Source: Streptomyces sp. YPW6 (GTDB lineage Bacteria > Actinomycetota > Actinomycetes > Streptomycetales > Streptomycetaceae). Taken from it: 64,000 nt of DNA. Under the pieces are notes generated by a model. The model was not told the origin of the DNA. It did not search any database and saw only the letters and a list, made by a program, of their open reading frames with translations. A program made the position numbers and the translations under genes. The stretch lies in the NCBI RefSeq assembly GCF_018866325.1, contig NZ_CP076457.1:7413001-7477000 (forward strand), written 5' to 3'. Each line of letters begins with the position of its first letter. Within the stretch, counting starts at the first letter, position 1. Shown piece after piece: positions 1 to 7,409 of the stretch.

Positions 1-246
1 GTGAACAGCGTCGGCGCCGACCCTGCCGCGGGACCGCTCGACCAGTTCCTCGACCTTCGGCAGGAAGTCGTCGATCAGCTTCGACCGCACCGCCCGCTCG
101 GTCGGGTCGACTCCTTGCCCGCGCAGCTGCACGTATCGGCGCACGGTGTGGTGGTCGCAGCCGGCCAGCTCGGCCGCCTTCCGGTAACTCCCAGTGAGGT
201 CGTACGCCTCAAGAATCTCCATGATCTCCTCATCGCTCTTCACCAT
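1..246 (-). CDS. istA: IS21-family transposase IstA, N-terminal fragment
   Basis: Eighty-two codons are visible, open to the window edge. The product starts MVKSDEEIMEILEAYDLTGS and continues with an HTH: a helix ending in RKAAELAGC, then DHHTVRRYV as recognition helix. This is the N-terminal DNA-binding region of IstA transposases. In the family it is followed by a DDE integrase domain and then the IstB ATPase gene, both of which would lie to the left. The ATG at 246 follows the repeated terminal sites directly, as expected. The protein is partial only because of the window edge. Confidence 0.75.
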   Translation of the reverse strand, partial: MVKSDEEIMEILEAYDLTGSYRKAAELAGCDHHTVRRYVQLRGQGVDPTERAVRSKLIDDFLPKVEELVERSRGRVGADAVH

Positions 247-373
247 GCCCACTGTGCGTGATGGGCTTGGTGGGTCTGCGGGGAGATCAGCTGTCCGTCA
301 CCGGGGAGGTTTCATGTCCACCAGCGGGGAGGCCAACTGACCGCCAGCGGGGAGTCTGCCGTGTCCGCTGACA
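1..373 (-). mobile_element. IS21-family insertion sequence, terminal part (cut by window edge)
   Basis: Read on the minus strand, the element starts with TGTCAGCGGACAC at 373 and carries four iterated C(T)CCCCG(C/G)-type sites about 22 bp apart (near 355, 333, 312 and 290) before the transposase start at 246. A short multi-site terminus starting with TG, followed by an HTH transposase, is the layout of IS21-family ends, where IstA binds the repeated sites. The reading frame of the gene to the right (374-652) runs straight into the terminus, so the element has inserted in that gene. The other end and the target duplication are outside the window. Confidence 0.75.
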
Positions 374-652
374 CAAGCGGTGGATGCTGAGCCGAACTGC
401 AGCAGGGCGAAGCCCCAGTTCGCTCGCGAGAACGTCGACGGGCTGGTGGGGAGACGCTCGTAGTCGGTGGAGGACGGCGCGGTCGTTCGCGGCATCCTGG
501 TACCGGCTGACGACGTAGGCACCGATGCCACCGGACGCTACGGCGAACAGAGCGACGCTGCAGACGGCGTAGTTGTCCTGGACAGCGGCGACGATGGCGG
601 TGACCGCCCCGGCAGCGCTGAGCAGTGCCGAGCCTATGAACAGCCTGGTCAC
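374..652 (-). pseudogene. Small membrane protein with winged-helix domain, 3' end replaced by IS21 insertion
   Basis: The GTG at 652 overlaps the stop of the upstream small gene (GTGA), which fixes the start. About 93 native codons remain: two hydrophobic stretches (SALLSAAGAVTAIVAAV and VCSVALFAVASGGIGAYVV), then a cytoplasmic part with an HTH (PVDVLASELGLRPAAVRLSI). At the IS boundary the frame reads on into insertion-sequence DNA to a stop at 287, so the end of the winged helix is lost. Layout matches the intact gene at 1638-2021 (two membrane segments plus HTH), so the two are probably distant paralogues. Function is unknown; a membrane-tethered DNA-binding regulator is an inference. Confidence 0.6.
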
Positions 653-792
653 GAGGTCCCTCGTGCGGGAGACGGTGTTGAGCCAGAGGGAGACAGGCTG
701 CCCAGGCTGTTCCGGTTCCGGGCGGTGCGGACGCTGATGCCCCGGTGGGCAGTGCCGCCTCGATATCCCCAGAACCGCATTTCGTCGGACAT
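649..792 (-). CDS. Small hypothetical protein (47 residues)
   Basis: The gene starts at ATG 792 with a good ribosome-binding site (GGAGG, five bases upstream). Its stop overlaps the GTG start of the next gene, which argues that it is translated. The product MSDEMRFWGYRGGTAHRG... is rich in Arg and Gly with no domain I recognise. It lies in the minus-strand series running from 2021 to the IS21 element. The translational coupling is the main support; no homology is claimed. Confidence 0.45.
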   Translation of the reverse strand: MSDEMRFWGYRGGTAHRGISVRTARNRNSLGSLSPSGSTPSPARGTS

Positions 793-895
793 CGGATCCT
801 CCATGTCGGTCAGGACGAGAGTACGCATCAGGTGGCTGGGCGTACGGCAAGGCCGCCCCTGCCTGATCGGCGTGGGGCGGCCTTCTGCGGTTCGG

Positions 896-1297
896 TCAAA
901 CGTGGGCGAGGCGGTGCGAGAGGTCGAGGGCGGCGGTCGCGACCGAGAGAGCGGCGCAGAGGCCGAGCACCTCGTGGAGGGTGGGGCGGACCAGGTGCGG
1001 CCAGTCGTCCGGGGCGGCGGGCCAGGAAGCGAGGTGCACCTCGGTGGTGGCCAGGCCCAGGTGGGCGGTGACGTCCCAACCTGTGTGGAAGGCGGGCTCC
1101 CAGTGCAGGCGCACGTTGCCCTGAGGGAGTCTCGGGGTATCGGCGGCGAGCCAGGAGATGTCGAGGGGCCCGTCGGGCAGGCCGGAGACGCGTTGGACGA
1201 GCGCACCGCGCACGTCGTCTGGCATCGGGCGTACGGCAAGGCGGTGCAGCGGAAGGGTCTGCGGTGAGTGGGATCGCGGCGGGATATGAGCCTCCAA
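896..1297 (-). CDS. Hypothetical protein
   Basis: A 133-residue product with typical high-GC codon usage and no membrane segment or signal peptide. It has an early Leu/Arg-rich part, a central Trp/Pro-rich part (HWEPAFHTGWDV, LASWPAAPDDWPHL), and a C-terminal helix rich in Ala and Leu (EVLGLCAALSVATAALDL). I do not recognise a family. It lies between the 108-residue gene (stop 1315) and the small gene at 792, in the same direction, and probably shares their transcript. Confidence 0.55.
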   Translation of the reverse strand: MEAHIPPRSHSPQTLPLHRLAVRPMPDDVRGALVQRVSGLPDGPLDISWLAADTPRLPQGNVRLHWEPAFHTGWDVTAHLGLATTEVHLASWPAAPDDWPHLVRPTLHEVLGLCAALSVATAALDLSHRLAHV

Positions 1298-1314
1298 GGT
1301 GGTTCGTGTGACAG

Positions 1315-1641
1315 TCAGGCCCAGGCCAGGGCATCGCTGACGGAGGGCGGGAGGTAGTCCTCCTGTCCGTCGTCGGCGATGAACGCTTTGCCGTCCCGGA
1401 CGACGATCTCGGCTCCCAGGTAGTGGGCGAAAGGAAAGTCGGGGTTGATGGCGAGGCGGATCGGCAGGCCGGGGTCCAGGTCTTGGAGCTGGCGAAGCAG
1501 GTGTCCGACGGTCAGGTAGTGGGGCAAGAGGACCTCCGAGAGCGGTACGGGATGAGGGGGCAGGATGCCGAGGGGACGTTCTGCCCTCGTGGAGGTGTAG
1601 ACGGGCATCCGGAGCGACAGGCGTGGGGAGCGCGCCGTCAT
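1315..1641 (-). CDS. Hypothetical accessory-element protein
   Basis: A 108-residue product. ATG 1641 overlaps the stop of the upstream membrane/HTH gene (ATGA), so the two are translationally coupled. The recognisable part is the second half: a helix (LTVGHLLRQLQDLDPGLPIR) followed by LAINPDFPFAHYLG and a short beta-rich end. This resembles small proteins common on actinobacterial plasmids and conjugative elements whose role is unknown. No catalytic motif is visible. Confidence 0.6.
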   Translation of the reverse strand: MTARSPRLSLRMPVYTSTRAERPLGILPPHPVPLSEVLLPHYLTVGHLLRQLQDLDPGLPIRLAINPDFPFAHYLGAEIVVRDGKAFIADDGQEDYLPPSVSDALAWA

Positions 1642-2021
1642 GCGAAGGCGTCGCGCCGCCGCTGGCGTGCCACGGCAGGGCCCCGGTGACCGGAGGAGTC
1701 CGCTATGACCAGGCCGTCGGTGATCAGGCGCTGAAGCGAGCTGGCGACGCGATCGTGGTTCAGCCCAGTAGCGGAACTGATCTTGGAGAGGGGTGCGTTG
1801 GGGTTCTCGGACAGGCAGGCAACGACACGGGTGTCGCGGCGGCGGAGATAGTCCTGGAAGATCCCGGCGGTGTACAGCAGCAACACCGCGCAGCAGACCT
1901 GAGGGATACCGCGCGAGGCCGTGCCGGAGCCCGAGATGGCGTCGTACGCCGCGAGGACGGCGGTGCCGGAGCCGACGATGTGGCTCGCGATTCTCACGAG
2001 GTCATCTGAGTGGAACGTCAT
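1638..2021 (-). CDS. Membrane-anchored winged-helix protein
   Basis: A 127-residue protein with two hydrophobic segments near the N-terminus (IVGSGTAVLAAYDAI and VCCAVLLLYTAGIF), then a basic stretch (DYLRRRDTRVV) and a winged-helix-like domain (APLSKISSATGLNHDRVASS, then LQRLITDGLVI). The second segment plus winged helix suggests a regulator held at the membrane. It is the intact counterpart of the IS-interrupted gene at 374-652. The stop overlaps the start of the next gene, so it heads or sits in a small operon. Confidence 0.6.
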   Translation of the reverse strand: MTFHSDDLVRIASHIVGSGTAVLAAYDAISGSGTASRGIPQVCCAVLLLYTAGIFQDYLRRRDTRVVACLSENPNAPLSKISSATGLNHDRVASSLQRLITDGLVIADSSGHRGPAVARQRRRDAFA

Positions 2022-2108
2022 TTCAACGCCTTTCGGTCAGGAACAAGAGGTTCGGCGGGTCTGCCGGGGTGGGCGGGTCGTTGTCGGCTCGCTCTGGTCG
2101 TTCGGCGG

Positions 2109-2456
2109 TCAGCGCGAGGAGTGGGCGACGAGGGCGGCGAGGAATCCGGCGACGGCTTCGGAGGGGGTGTGGATGCCGAACTCCTGAACCCACGGAGCGC
2201 CGTCGGCGGGCAGCACCTGGACGCGCCAGACGATGTCGCGCTTCCAGGCGGCGGGGTCTTCGGGGAGCCAGCCGACGTAGACGTGACCGTCCGGGCTGGT
2301 TGCGTGGACGTTGGCCTCCGGGGTGTCGACGACGGCCCAGCCGAGGCTGTCGAGAAGGTCGAGAACAGGACCGGCGCAGTGGTCGGAGGAGAGCCAGCAG
2401 CGGTCTTCCGGGGCCGGGCGGACGACGGCGGGCAGGAGGGTGGCGGAGGTGGTCAC
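2109..2456 (-). CDS. DUF317 domain protein
   Basis: A 115-residue single-domain DUF317 protein. Visible family features are the early Trp-containing stretch (DRCWLSSDHCAGPVLDLLDS), GHVYVGWLPEDP, a central W-x-V strand and the end WVQEFGIHTPSEAVAGFL. DUF317 proteins are common on Streptomyces plasmids and integrative elements, with unknown function. The gene lies alone between the 2021 and 3458 transcription units and has no C-terminal AALARS-type tail. Confidence 0.7.
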   Translation of the reverse strand: MTTSATLLPAVVRPAPEDRCWLSSDHCAGPVLDLLDSLGWAVVDTPEANVHATSPDGHVYVGWLPEDPAAWKRDIVWRVQVLPADGAPWVQEFGIHTPSEAVAGFLAALVAHSSR

Positions 2457-2671
2457 GGTTGAACGATCCCTTCGTTGACCTGCGGTTTTCCCAACACCCG
2501 TACGTTGACATGGGGTGTGGCGGAGTACGTAGTCGATTCCCAGGAAGTGGCGTCTGCCGTGGGCGAACTGGCCGACGCCATCAGGGCCGTGCGCCGGGAA
2601 TGGAACGGCGAATGGAGTTGTCGTACTGGGGTTGCGGCAAAGGGCCGCACGGAGCCGAAGGGGGAGCAGGG

Positions 2672-2962
2672 ATGGCGAAGCCGAGCAGACACGAGGTCGG
2701 GACCGGGCTGGAGCACAAGGTCCGCGCCGCCGGGCGACCGTGGACGGTGGGCGACATCGCGATGGTCGCCGACGGCCAGTGGGCTGTCGGCGTCCAGCCC
2801 GAGGCGCGGTGGGACGACGGCGAGGTGGTCCTGGACCGCAGCGCTGACGGATATCGCGTCGAGTTGACGGTGGAGGAGCTGGCCCGCGCGGTGGGCTCCA
2901 GCATCTGGATGCGCACGGAGGGCCAGAGCAATGCCGCCCACCGCGACGAGTACCACGACTGA
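2672..2962 (+). CDS. Hypothetical protein
   Basis: A 96-residue product starting at ATG 2672 behind a purine-rich site (GGGGAGCAGGG). It is one of the few plus-strand genes in the left arm. The sequence is mostly beta-rich (WTVGDIAMVADGQWAVGV, GEVVLDRSADGYRVELTVEE) with high GC at third positions. It converges tightly with the minus-strand gene ending at 2967. An open frame upstream (from 2475) is in another register and I could not decide whether it is coding. No family recognised. Confidence 0.5.
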   Translation: MAKPSRHEVGTGLEHKVRAAGRPWTVGDIAMVADGQWAVGVQPEARWDDGEVVLDRSADGYRVELTVEELARAVGSSIWMRTEGQSNAAHRDEYHD

Positions 2963-2966
2963 TCGA

Positions 2967-3458
2967 TCAGCGACCTGGCCCCGGGCCAGGCGCCGGCGGC
3001 CCGACGACGGCCGGAGGAGCGGCCTGGTCCGGTACCTGGTCGAGGACGTGTTGATCGTGCCCGGAGCGGGCAACAGCGGCCTGCGCCAACCGGGTTGCTG
3101 GGGCACGGTCCGCCGTCGCGGCGGCTTCACGCGCCTGGACCACATGGCTGATCGCCTGAAGGGCCGTACGGCTTTCGGCTTGGGCGACGCGAAGGTCGGC
3201 TGCGGAGCTGGTGATCCGTTGCAGGTCGTAGAAGGCCGGTGCGTGGCCGGGACGGGTGAGGGCGTGCAGGCGCTCCTGGTGCACGGCCACGGAGCTGTCG
3301 GCGGTGACCAGGAGGGCCGAGCGGATGTGCATGGCCGAGCGTAGGAGAGGGTCGTCGGTCGGGCGGCGGACGGCGATCGACTCCAGAGCTTCGATCGGAC
3401 GGCCCCAGGCTTCCTCGATCATGGTCGTGGCCTGGTCGAGTGCGGTGGCGTCGGGCAT
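2967..3458 (-). CDS. Hypothetical cargo protein with AALARS-type C-terminal tail
   Basis: A 163-residue, largely helical product (ALDQATTMIEEAWGRPIEAL at the start; several Ala/Arg-rich helices in the middle). Near residue 125 it has TRLAQAAVARSG, then a Pro/Ala-rich disordered end finishing GPPAPGPGPGR. This tail pattern recurs in many other element proteins, including the relaxase. The gene is the last in the long minus-strand series starting at 8784. No enzymatic motif is visible. Confidence 0.65.
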   Translation of the reverse strand: MPDATALDQATTMIEEAWGRPIEALESIAVRRPTDDPLLRSAMHIRSALLVTADSSVAVHQERLHALTRPGHAPAFYDLQRITSSAADLRVAQAESRTALQAISHVVQAREAAATADRAPATRLAQAAVARSGHDQHVLDQVPDQAAPPAVVGPPAPGPGPGR

Positions 3459-3517
3459 GGGGGAACTCCCGGTATTCGAAGGGGGGTGGAGGCGGTGCTC
3501 CGGAAGAGGAGCAGGGG

Positions 3518-4462
3518 TCAGCGGCTGCGGCGCGGGGTCGACGCGCTGGCCGACGGCCTGGCCGCGAGAGCAGGCGCGGGACTCCCGGACGGGTTCAGGG
3601 CCGAAGCCGACGTGCGGCTTCGGGCGGCCATGACCCGGAGGTCGGCGGCCGACCGGGGGAATCGCGCGGCGCGTTGGACGGCCTGCGTGACAGCAGTGCG
3701 GCGTACGTCGAGGGGAGTGGGAGCCCGGGGAACCTGGGGCGTACTCGGAGTGACAGAGGTGAGCGAGACCAGGTGTGCCACCTCACGGTGGATCTGGTGG
3801 CGCTCGCGTACCACCGGGGCTGGATCGGCCATGACGGATGCCGTCGCGGCGATCAAGTGGGTGGGCGTACGGGCCGAGAAGATGGCCTCCGCACGGGTAC
3901 CCCAACCGGGTGGGCCCGACCAGAGGGTGACGGCTTCGTCATCACGACGTGAGAGACGGTTGTCGATGAGGACGCCTGCCTGTCCGTCCGGGGCGGTGAT
4001 CTCGACGGTGCCGAGTTCGGCCCCGCCGTGGCGGGTCCAGCCGGCATCGGTCAGCGGCTGGACGGCGTCGGCCCAGCGGTATGACGGGCTCGCCAGAAAG
4101 CGCCCGTTGCCCTCATACGCATCGGCTTCGGCGTAGTCGTGAGCGAGAGCGGTGGTCAGCCCGGCGACGATCTCGGCCGGGGTGACATGGTTGAAGGTCG
4201 CTGTCCAGCGGGGTGAGGAGACGGCTTCCTCGGATGCGGCGATCTTCCACAGCTCGAAGTCGTCGCCGAACCAGCCGATACGGATCCTCTGGTCGGGCGA
4301 CGTGACGAGGAGCTGGCAGGGACCGTCATCGAGGTAGTGGTGCGGCCAGTGAGCGACAGGGGCGAAGCCGGCGTCTCCGACTCCGTTGGAACCTGCCAGG
4401 TACATCGGGCTGACCAGTACCTCCTGGTACAGATAGTTGTCGTTGGGCTGCTGGACGCTCAT
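3518..4462 (-). CDS. Double DUF317 protein with basic C-terminal tail
   Basis: A 314-residue protein. ATG 4462 is chosen because the product then opens MSVQQPNDNYLYQEVLVSP directly before the first domain. Residues about 20-110 form one DUF317 unit (VAHWPHHYLDDGPCQLLVTS, IRIGWFGDDFELWKIAAS, ATFNHVTPAEIVAGL) and about 120-205 a second (YRWADAVQPLTDAGW, FSARTPTHLIAATAS). The last 90 residues are Arg/Ala/Ser-rich and include VTQAVQRAARFPRS, a divergent form of the tail found in neighbouring proteins, ending STPRRSR. DUF317 has no established activity. Confidence 0.7.
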   Translation of the reverse strand: MSVQQPNDNYLYQEVLVSPMYLAGSNGVGDAGFAPVAHWPHHYLDDGPCQLLVTSPDQRIRIGWFGDDFELWKIAASEEAVSSPRWTATFNHVTPAEIVAGLTTALAHDYAEADAYEGNGRFLASPSYRWADAVQPLTDAGWTRHGGAELGTVEITAPDGQAGVLIDNRLSRRDDEAVTLWSGPPGWGTRAEAIFSARTPTHLIAATASVMADPAPVVRERHQIHREVAHLVSLTSVTPSTPQVPRAPTPLDVRRTAVTQAVQRAARFPRSAADLRVMAARSRTSASALNPSGSPAPALAARPSASASTPRRSR

Positions 4463-4586
4463 GGTCGAGACTCCGGGCACGTAGGAGGGGAACGCGCCCG
4501 CGTGCGCGGCAGGGTGAAGTGCTGCGGCGCACGCGGACGCGGTAGCAGCGGCGAGACGGCACTGGCTCTCAGCACCACCACCCGGC

Positions 4587-5456
4587 TCACCGCCCCCGGC
4601 CCGGGGCCGACCGGGCGGTGACAGCCGCCGACACCCGCGGCTGGGGCCGCGTCGCGTGGCTGAACAGGTCGTTCGGCGCGGCGGCACTCCGGCGCAGGGC
4701 CGCTGCGGTCCGGGCACCGTCCCCCGTCAGCGGGACATTCGTGTGAGTCCGCGTGGCCGCCGCGACGTGGACGGGGCTCGACGAGGTTTTGAGCGCGGTG
4801 AAGGGTTCGCTCCAGTGCTCGATGGTTGCGTAGACGGCCCCCAGCGACTGGCCGGCATCGGTCAGGACGTAGGGGGCGCCGTGGTGCGAACCGGCGCGTC
4901 CGACCAGGCCGTCGGCCTGCATCCGCAGAAGCCGTTGCCGGGCGGAGGGGCGGTCCACGCCGACCTCCTCGGCGATGTGACTGAACCGCAGAGGGCCGTT
5001 AGTGCCGAGGGCCTGGATAACGCCGGTCGTGTGCCGAAGGTTTAGACGGCCCAGAGCGTCCTCGACGCGTTCGGCTTCGGCCATCGTCTGGAGCGGCAGG
5101 TGGGCCCGGGACCAGTCCGACAAGGTGCGGTGCACGGGGGCGAGCGACTCGCCGAGCGCGCTGAGCTGGTAGGTGCCCCTACGACGGACATCGGAACGGG
5201 TGATCAAGCCGTCGGCCTGCATGTACATCAGCCGCTGGCTTACTGACTGCTCGCCGACGAAGGGGAGCTGGGCGGAGATCTCGCGCACCCGCATGGGGCG
5301 GTTTTCCTGGGCGAGGATCATCGTGGACCAGGTGGTCCACTTCGGCCCGATCCGGGCAATCGCGTGGTCGATGCGCTGAGGGTCGACCGAGTCGAAGGAG
5401 AAGGCGGGGGGCTGCGTGGGGCTGGGCATGAGTGCGTTCTCTCCGGTAGGGGTCAT
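4587..5456 (-). CDS. Tandem winged-helix (HxlR/MarR-like) protein with cargo-type tail
   Basis: A 289-residue protein with two similar winged-helix domains. The first (about 25-110) contains IGPKWTTWSTMILAQ, SQRLMYMQADGLI and a beta wing; the second (about 130-215) contains VIQALGTNGPLRFSHIAEEV, RQRLLRMQADGLV and a wing. The shared RLL/M-x-MQADGL element shows an internal duplication of an HxlR-like fold. The end carries ARTAAALRRSAAAPND and finishes SAPGRGR, the shared tail type. Start ATG 5456 overlaps the upstream stop (ATGA). A transcription regulator is the obvious reading; delivery to a recipient is a hypothesis. Confidence 0.7.
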   Translation of the reverse strand: MTPTGENALMPSPTQPPAFSFDSVDPQRIDHAIARIGPKWTTWSTMILAQENRPMRVREISAQLPFVGEQSVSQRLMYMQADGLITRSDVRRRGTYQLSALGESLAPVHRTLSDWSRAHLPLQTMAEAERVEDALGRLNLRHTTGVIQALGTNGPLRFSHIAEEVGVDRPSARQRLLRMQADGLVGRAGSHHGAPYVLTDAGQSLGAVYATIEHWSEPFTALKTSSSPVHVAAATRTHTNVPLTGDGARTAAALRRSAAAPNDLFSHATRPQPRVSAAVTARSAPGRGR

Positions 5457-6277
5457 CGGGAGCGGGGGTGGGAAGCCGTGCCGGAGATACCGGCGGAGGG
5501 GGCTGCAGCTGGGTGGGCAGGGCGGCCAAGGTTCGCCGGGGCACCGCTGCGGCCGAGGGCAGCGGCCACACGCGACGTCGCCGTACGAGCCGCACCAAGA
5601 GCGGCCTCGCCGCGGGACGTGAGCGAGAGGAGTTGCCCCAGCCGGTACGGGCTCTCGCTGGTGTCCTGGTGCAGTAGCCCGTCGGCGATCATCCGCCGGA
5701 CGGTCGAGGGCAGCACCTGGGGACGTCGGCCCGTCCCGTCAGAGAGGAAGGGCTCCTCGCCGAGCGCGGTTCGGCACAGGCGTAGATCGCCAAGTTCGAC
5801 CACTTCGAGAGCCCTGAGCTGGCGCTTCACCTCTATCGCCCAGTCGTCGTCCCGGCCGGCACGCTGTTCCCGGTTCTCTTCGTGGGTCTTCGTCGCCGAG
5901 GGCTCGGTATCCGGATCGGGGAGAAGGCGCTGGTACGCGGAGACGGCCTCGATGAGCTGGTCGTAGGCCCGATCCTGCTTGGTGAGGAGTTCTCCGAGCG
6001 TCGGGATCGATGTCCGCAGGAACGCGTACGAAGTGCGGGCCCTGCCGAGTTCGCCGCGCCCGATGGATTCGAGGAGCGGGAAGGCATCCCTGGCCGCATC
6101 CGTCACTCGGTCGTGCTGCTCGTTCAGCTCGTACGCGGACGTGATCACCCGAGTCGAGGCTCGGTATAGCGGATCGGCAGGACGATACGTGGTGTTGAGC
6201 ATGTTGACGTTCGAGATACCGAGCGCGTCGGCGACGAAGTGCGTACCGGGCTCGGTGTTCGGGTCGTAGGGGTTCAC
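5453..6277 (-). CDS. Hypothetical protein with C-terminal HTH and cargo-type tail
   Basis: A 274-residue protein. The first 150 residues are helical with many charged residues (STRVITSAYELNEQHDRVTD, LRTSIPTLGELLTKQDRAYD). Residues about 170-225 look like a winged helix (RRPQVLPSTVRRMIADGLLH, then SPYRLGQLLSLT). Then follows GAARTATSRVAAALGRSGAP and a Pro/Ala/Ser tail ending SHPRSR. Both ends overlap neighbouring genes by ATGA, so it is inside the coupled operon. No family name can be given. Confidence 0.65.
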   Translation of the reverse strand: MNPYDPNTEPGTHFVADALGISNVNMLNTTYRPADPLYRASTRVITSAYELNEQHDRVTDAARDAFPLLESIGRGELGRARTSYAFLRTSIPTLGELLTKQDRAYDQLIEAVSAYQRLLPDPDTEPSATKTHEENREQRAGRDDDWAIEVKRQLRALEVVELGDLRLCRTALGEEPFLSDGTGRRPQVLPSTVRRMIADGLLHQDTSESPYRLGQLLSLTSRGEAALGAARTATSRVAAALGRSGAPANLGRPAHPAAAPSAGISGTASHPRSR

Positions 6278-6942
6278 TTGGCCGTCTCCATCCGGGCGAG
6301 CAGGGAGCGGACCAGGGTGGGAAGGCTGTCGGGACCGTCGCCGAGCCGGACGTGGTCAGTCACCTTGTCGAGGACGTACGTGGCGTCTTCGAGAAGGCCG
6401 CCGGAGATTTCCATGCAGGCGTCGGTGATCCGGGAGGCAGCGAGCAAGGACTCGGAGAGCACCTCGACGTAGTCGTCCGGCGCGAGACCGGCGGCGTCGG
6501 CCGCAGTACGGATCGCCTCCAACTCCAGCGCGCTGAAACTGAAGTCGAAGTCATGGCCCTGCTTCATGCTGGCCGGGGCGGAGAAGGCGGAGTCCGGTGG
6601 TTCCGTGGGTATGCCGACGCGCGTGCAGATCCGGTCGACCGAAGCGGTCAGCTCGGCCAGGGACTCGGTGAGCCATCCCAGGGCGGAGGCGTAGGAGGCC
6701 AGGGTGAAGAGACCTGCCGGTGTCGTGGGGAGCGGATCGTCGGCCACGAACTCTTCGAGCCGGTCGTTCAGCTCGCAGATCACCTGGGGCCCGGCGGACA
6801 GAGCACCGAGTACGGGATGCAGGTAGGAGCGGCTGGCGGCCGTCGGATAGTCGGCGGTGAGGATCCCGGAGACGCGGTGCGCAGCATCGGTGAGCAGGCT
6901 CGCCAGTTCGGCACGCGTGAGCGGGGCGTGATCGGGGGTCAT
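6274..6942 (-). CDS. Hypothetical helical protein
   Basis: A 222-residue, mostly helical and acidic protein with no signal peptide or membrane segment. It ends in MARMETAK-like sequence (LLARMETAK) without the Ala/Arg tail of its neighbours. It is coupled by ATGA overlap to both the RelE-like gene upstream (stop 6939) and the next gene downstream. Position next to a RelE-like protein raises the possibility of a partner or antitoxin role, but nothing in the sequence shows a known antitoxin fold. Confidence 0.6.
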   Translation of the reverse strand: MTPDHAPLTRAELASLLTDAAHRVSGILTADYPTAASRSYLHPVLGALSAGPQVICELNDRLEEFVADDPLPTTPAGLFTLASYASALGWLTESLAELTASVDRICTRVGIPTEPPDSAFSAPASMKQGHDFDFSFSALELEAIRTAADAAGLAPDDYVEVLSESLLAASRITDACMEISGGLLEDATYVLDKVTDHVRLGDGPDSLPTLVRSLLARMETAK

Positions 6943-7409
6943 CGCTGGGGAGCCTTTCGAGAGGCAGCGGCCGGAGACTGGACTGCTGCTGGAGAGGTCG
7001 ACGGAGCAGCCGCCGACTGGTTCGCAAGGGGCGAGCGGGCGCGGGCGGCCTGCACCCGGGCCGCCGTACGGGAGTCCGCCTCGGTACCTCGCTCAGGGCC
7101 GGTACGGAGGTGAGCGGAGCGGTAGACCGCGTAGTCCTTCCGGCTTCCGGCGGCAACGAGGTAGACCTCGCGCTTGTGGTTCGAGCTGGGCGGGGCCGGG
7201 CGGAACTGGATGACCATCCGGTAGGCGACGGACGGATCCACGTACACCTTGTGGTATCCGGCGAGACGCCCCTTCAGGGGTAGGCAGTCGTTGCTTCCGT
7301 GGACCAGGTTCTGTAGCTCCAGCAGCGCCAGATCACGGATGCGATCGGGGAGGTTCCGCAGATCCTCAATGGCGTCGGGATGCGCCGCGAAGGCGAAGCG
7401 TGCGCTCAC
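6939..7409 (-). CDS. RelE/ParE-like protein with cargo-type C-terminal tail
   Basis: A 156-residue protein. Residues 1-100 fit the RelE/ParE toxin fold: N-terminal strand and helices (HPDAIEDLRNLPDRIRDLAL), then the diagnostic LKGRLAGYHKVYV, AYRMVIQF and REVYLVAAGSRKDYAVY. RelE toxins normally end near 95 residues; here about 55 more follow, holding SRTAARVQAARARSPLAN and a Pro/Ala/Ser-rich end (RKAPQR). This is the same tail type as in the relaxase and other element proteins. No typical antitoxin gene sits beside it. It could be a ribosome-dependent or other RNase delivered during transfer (inference), or a divergent housekeeping member of the element. Confidence 0.65.
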   Translation of the reverse strand: MSARFAFAAHPDAIEDLRNLPDRIRDLALLELQNLVHGSNDCLPLKGRLAGYHKVYVDPSVAYRMVIQFRPAPPSSNHKREVYLVAAGSRKDYAVYRSAHLRTGPERGTEADSRTAARVQAARARSPLANQSAAAPSTSPAAVQSPAAASRKAPQR

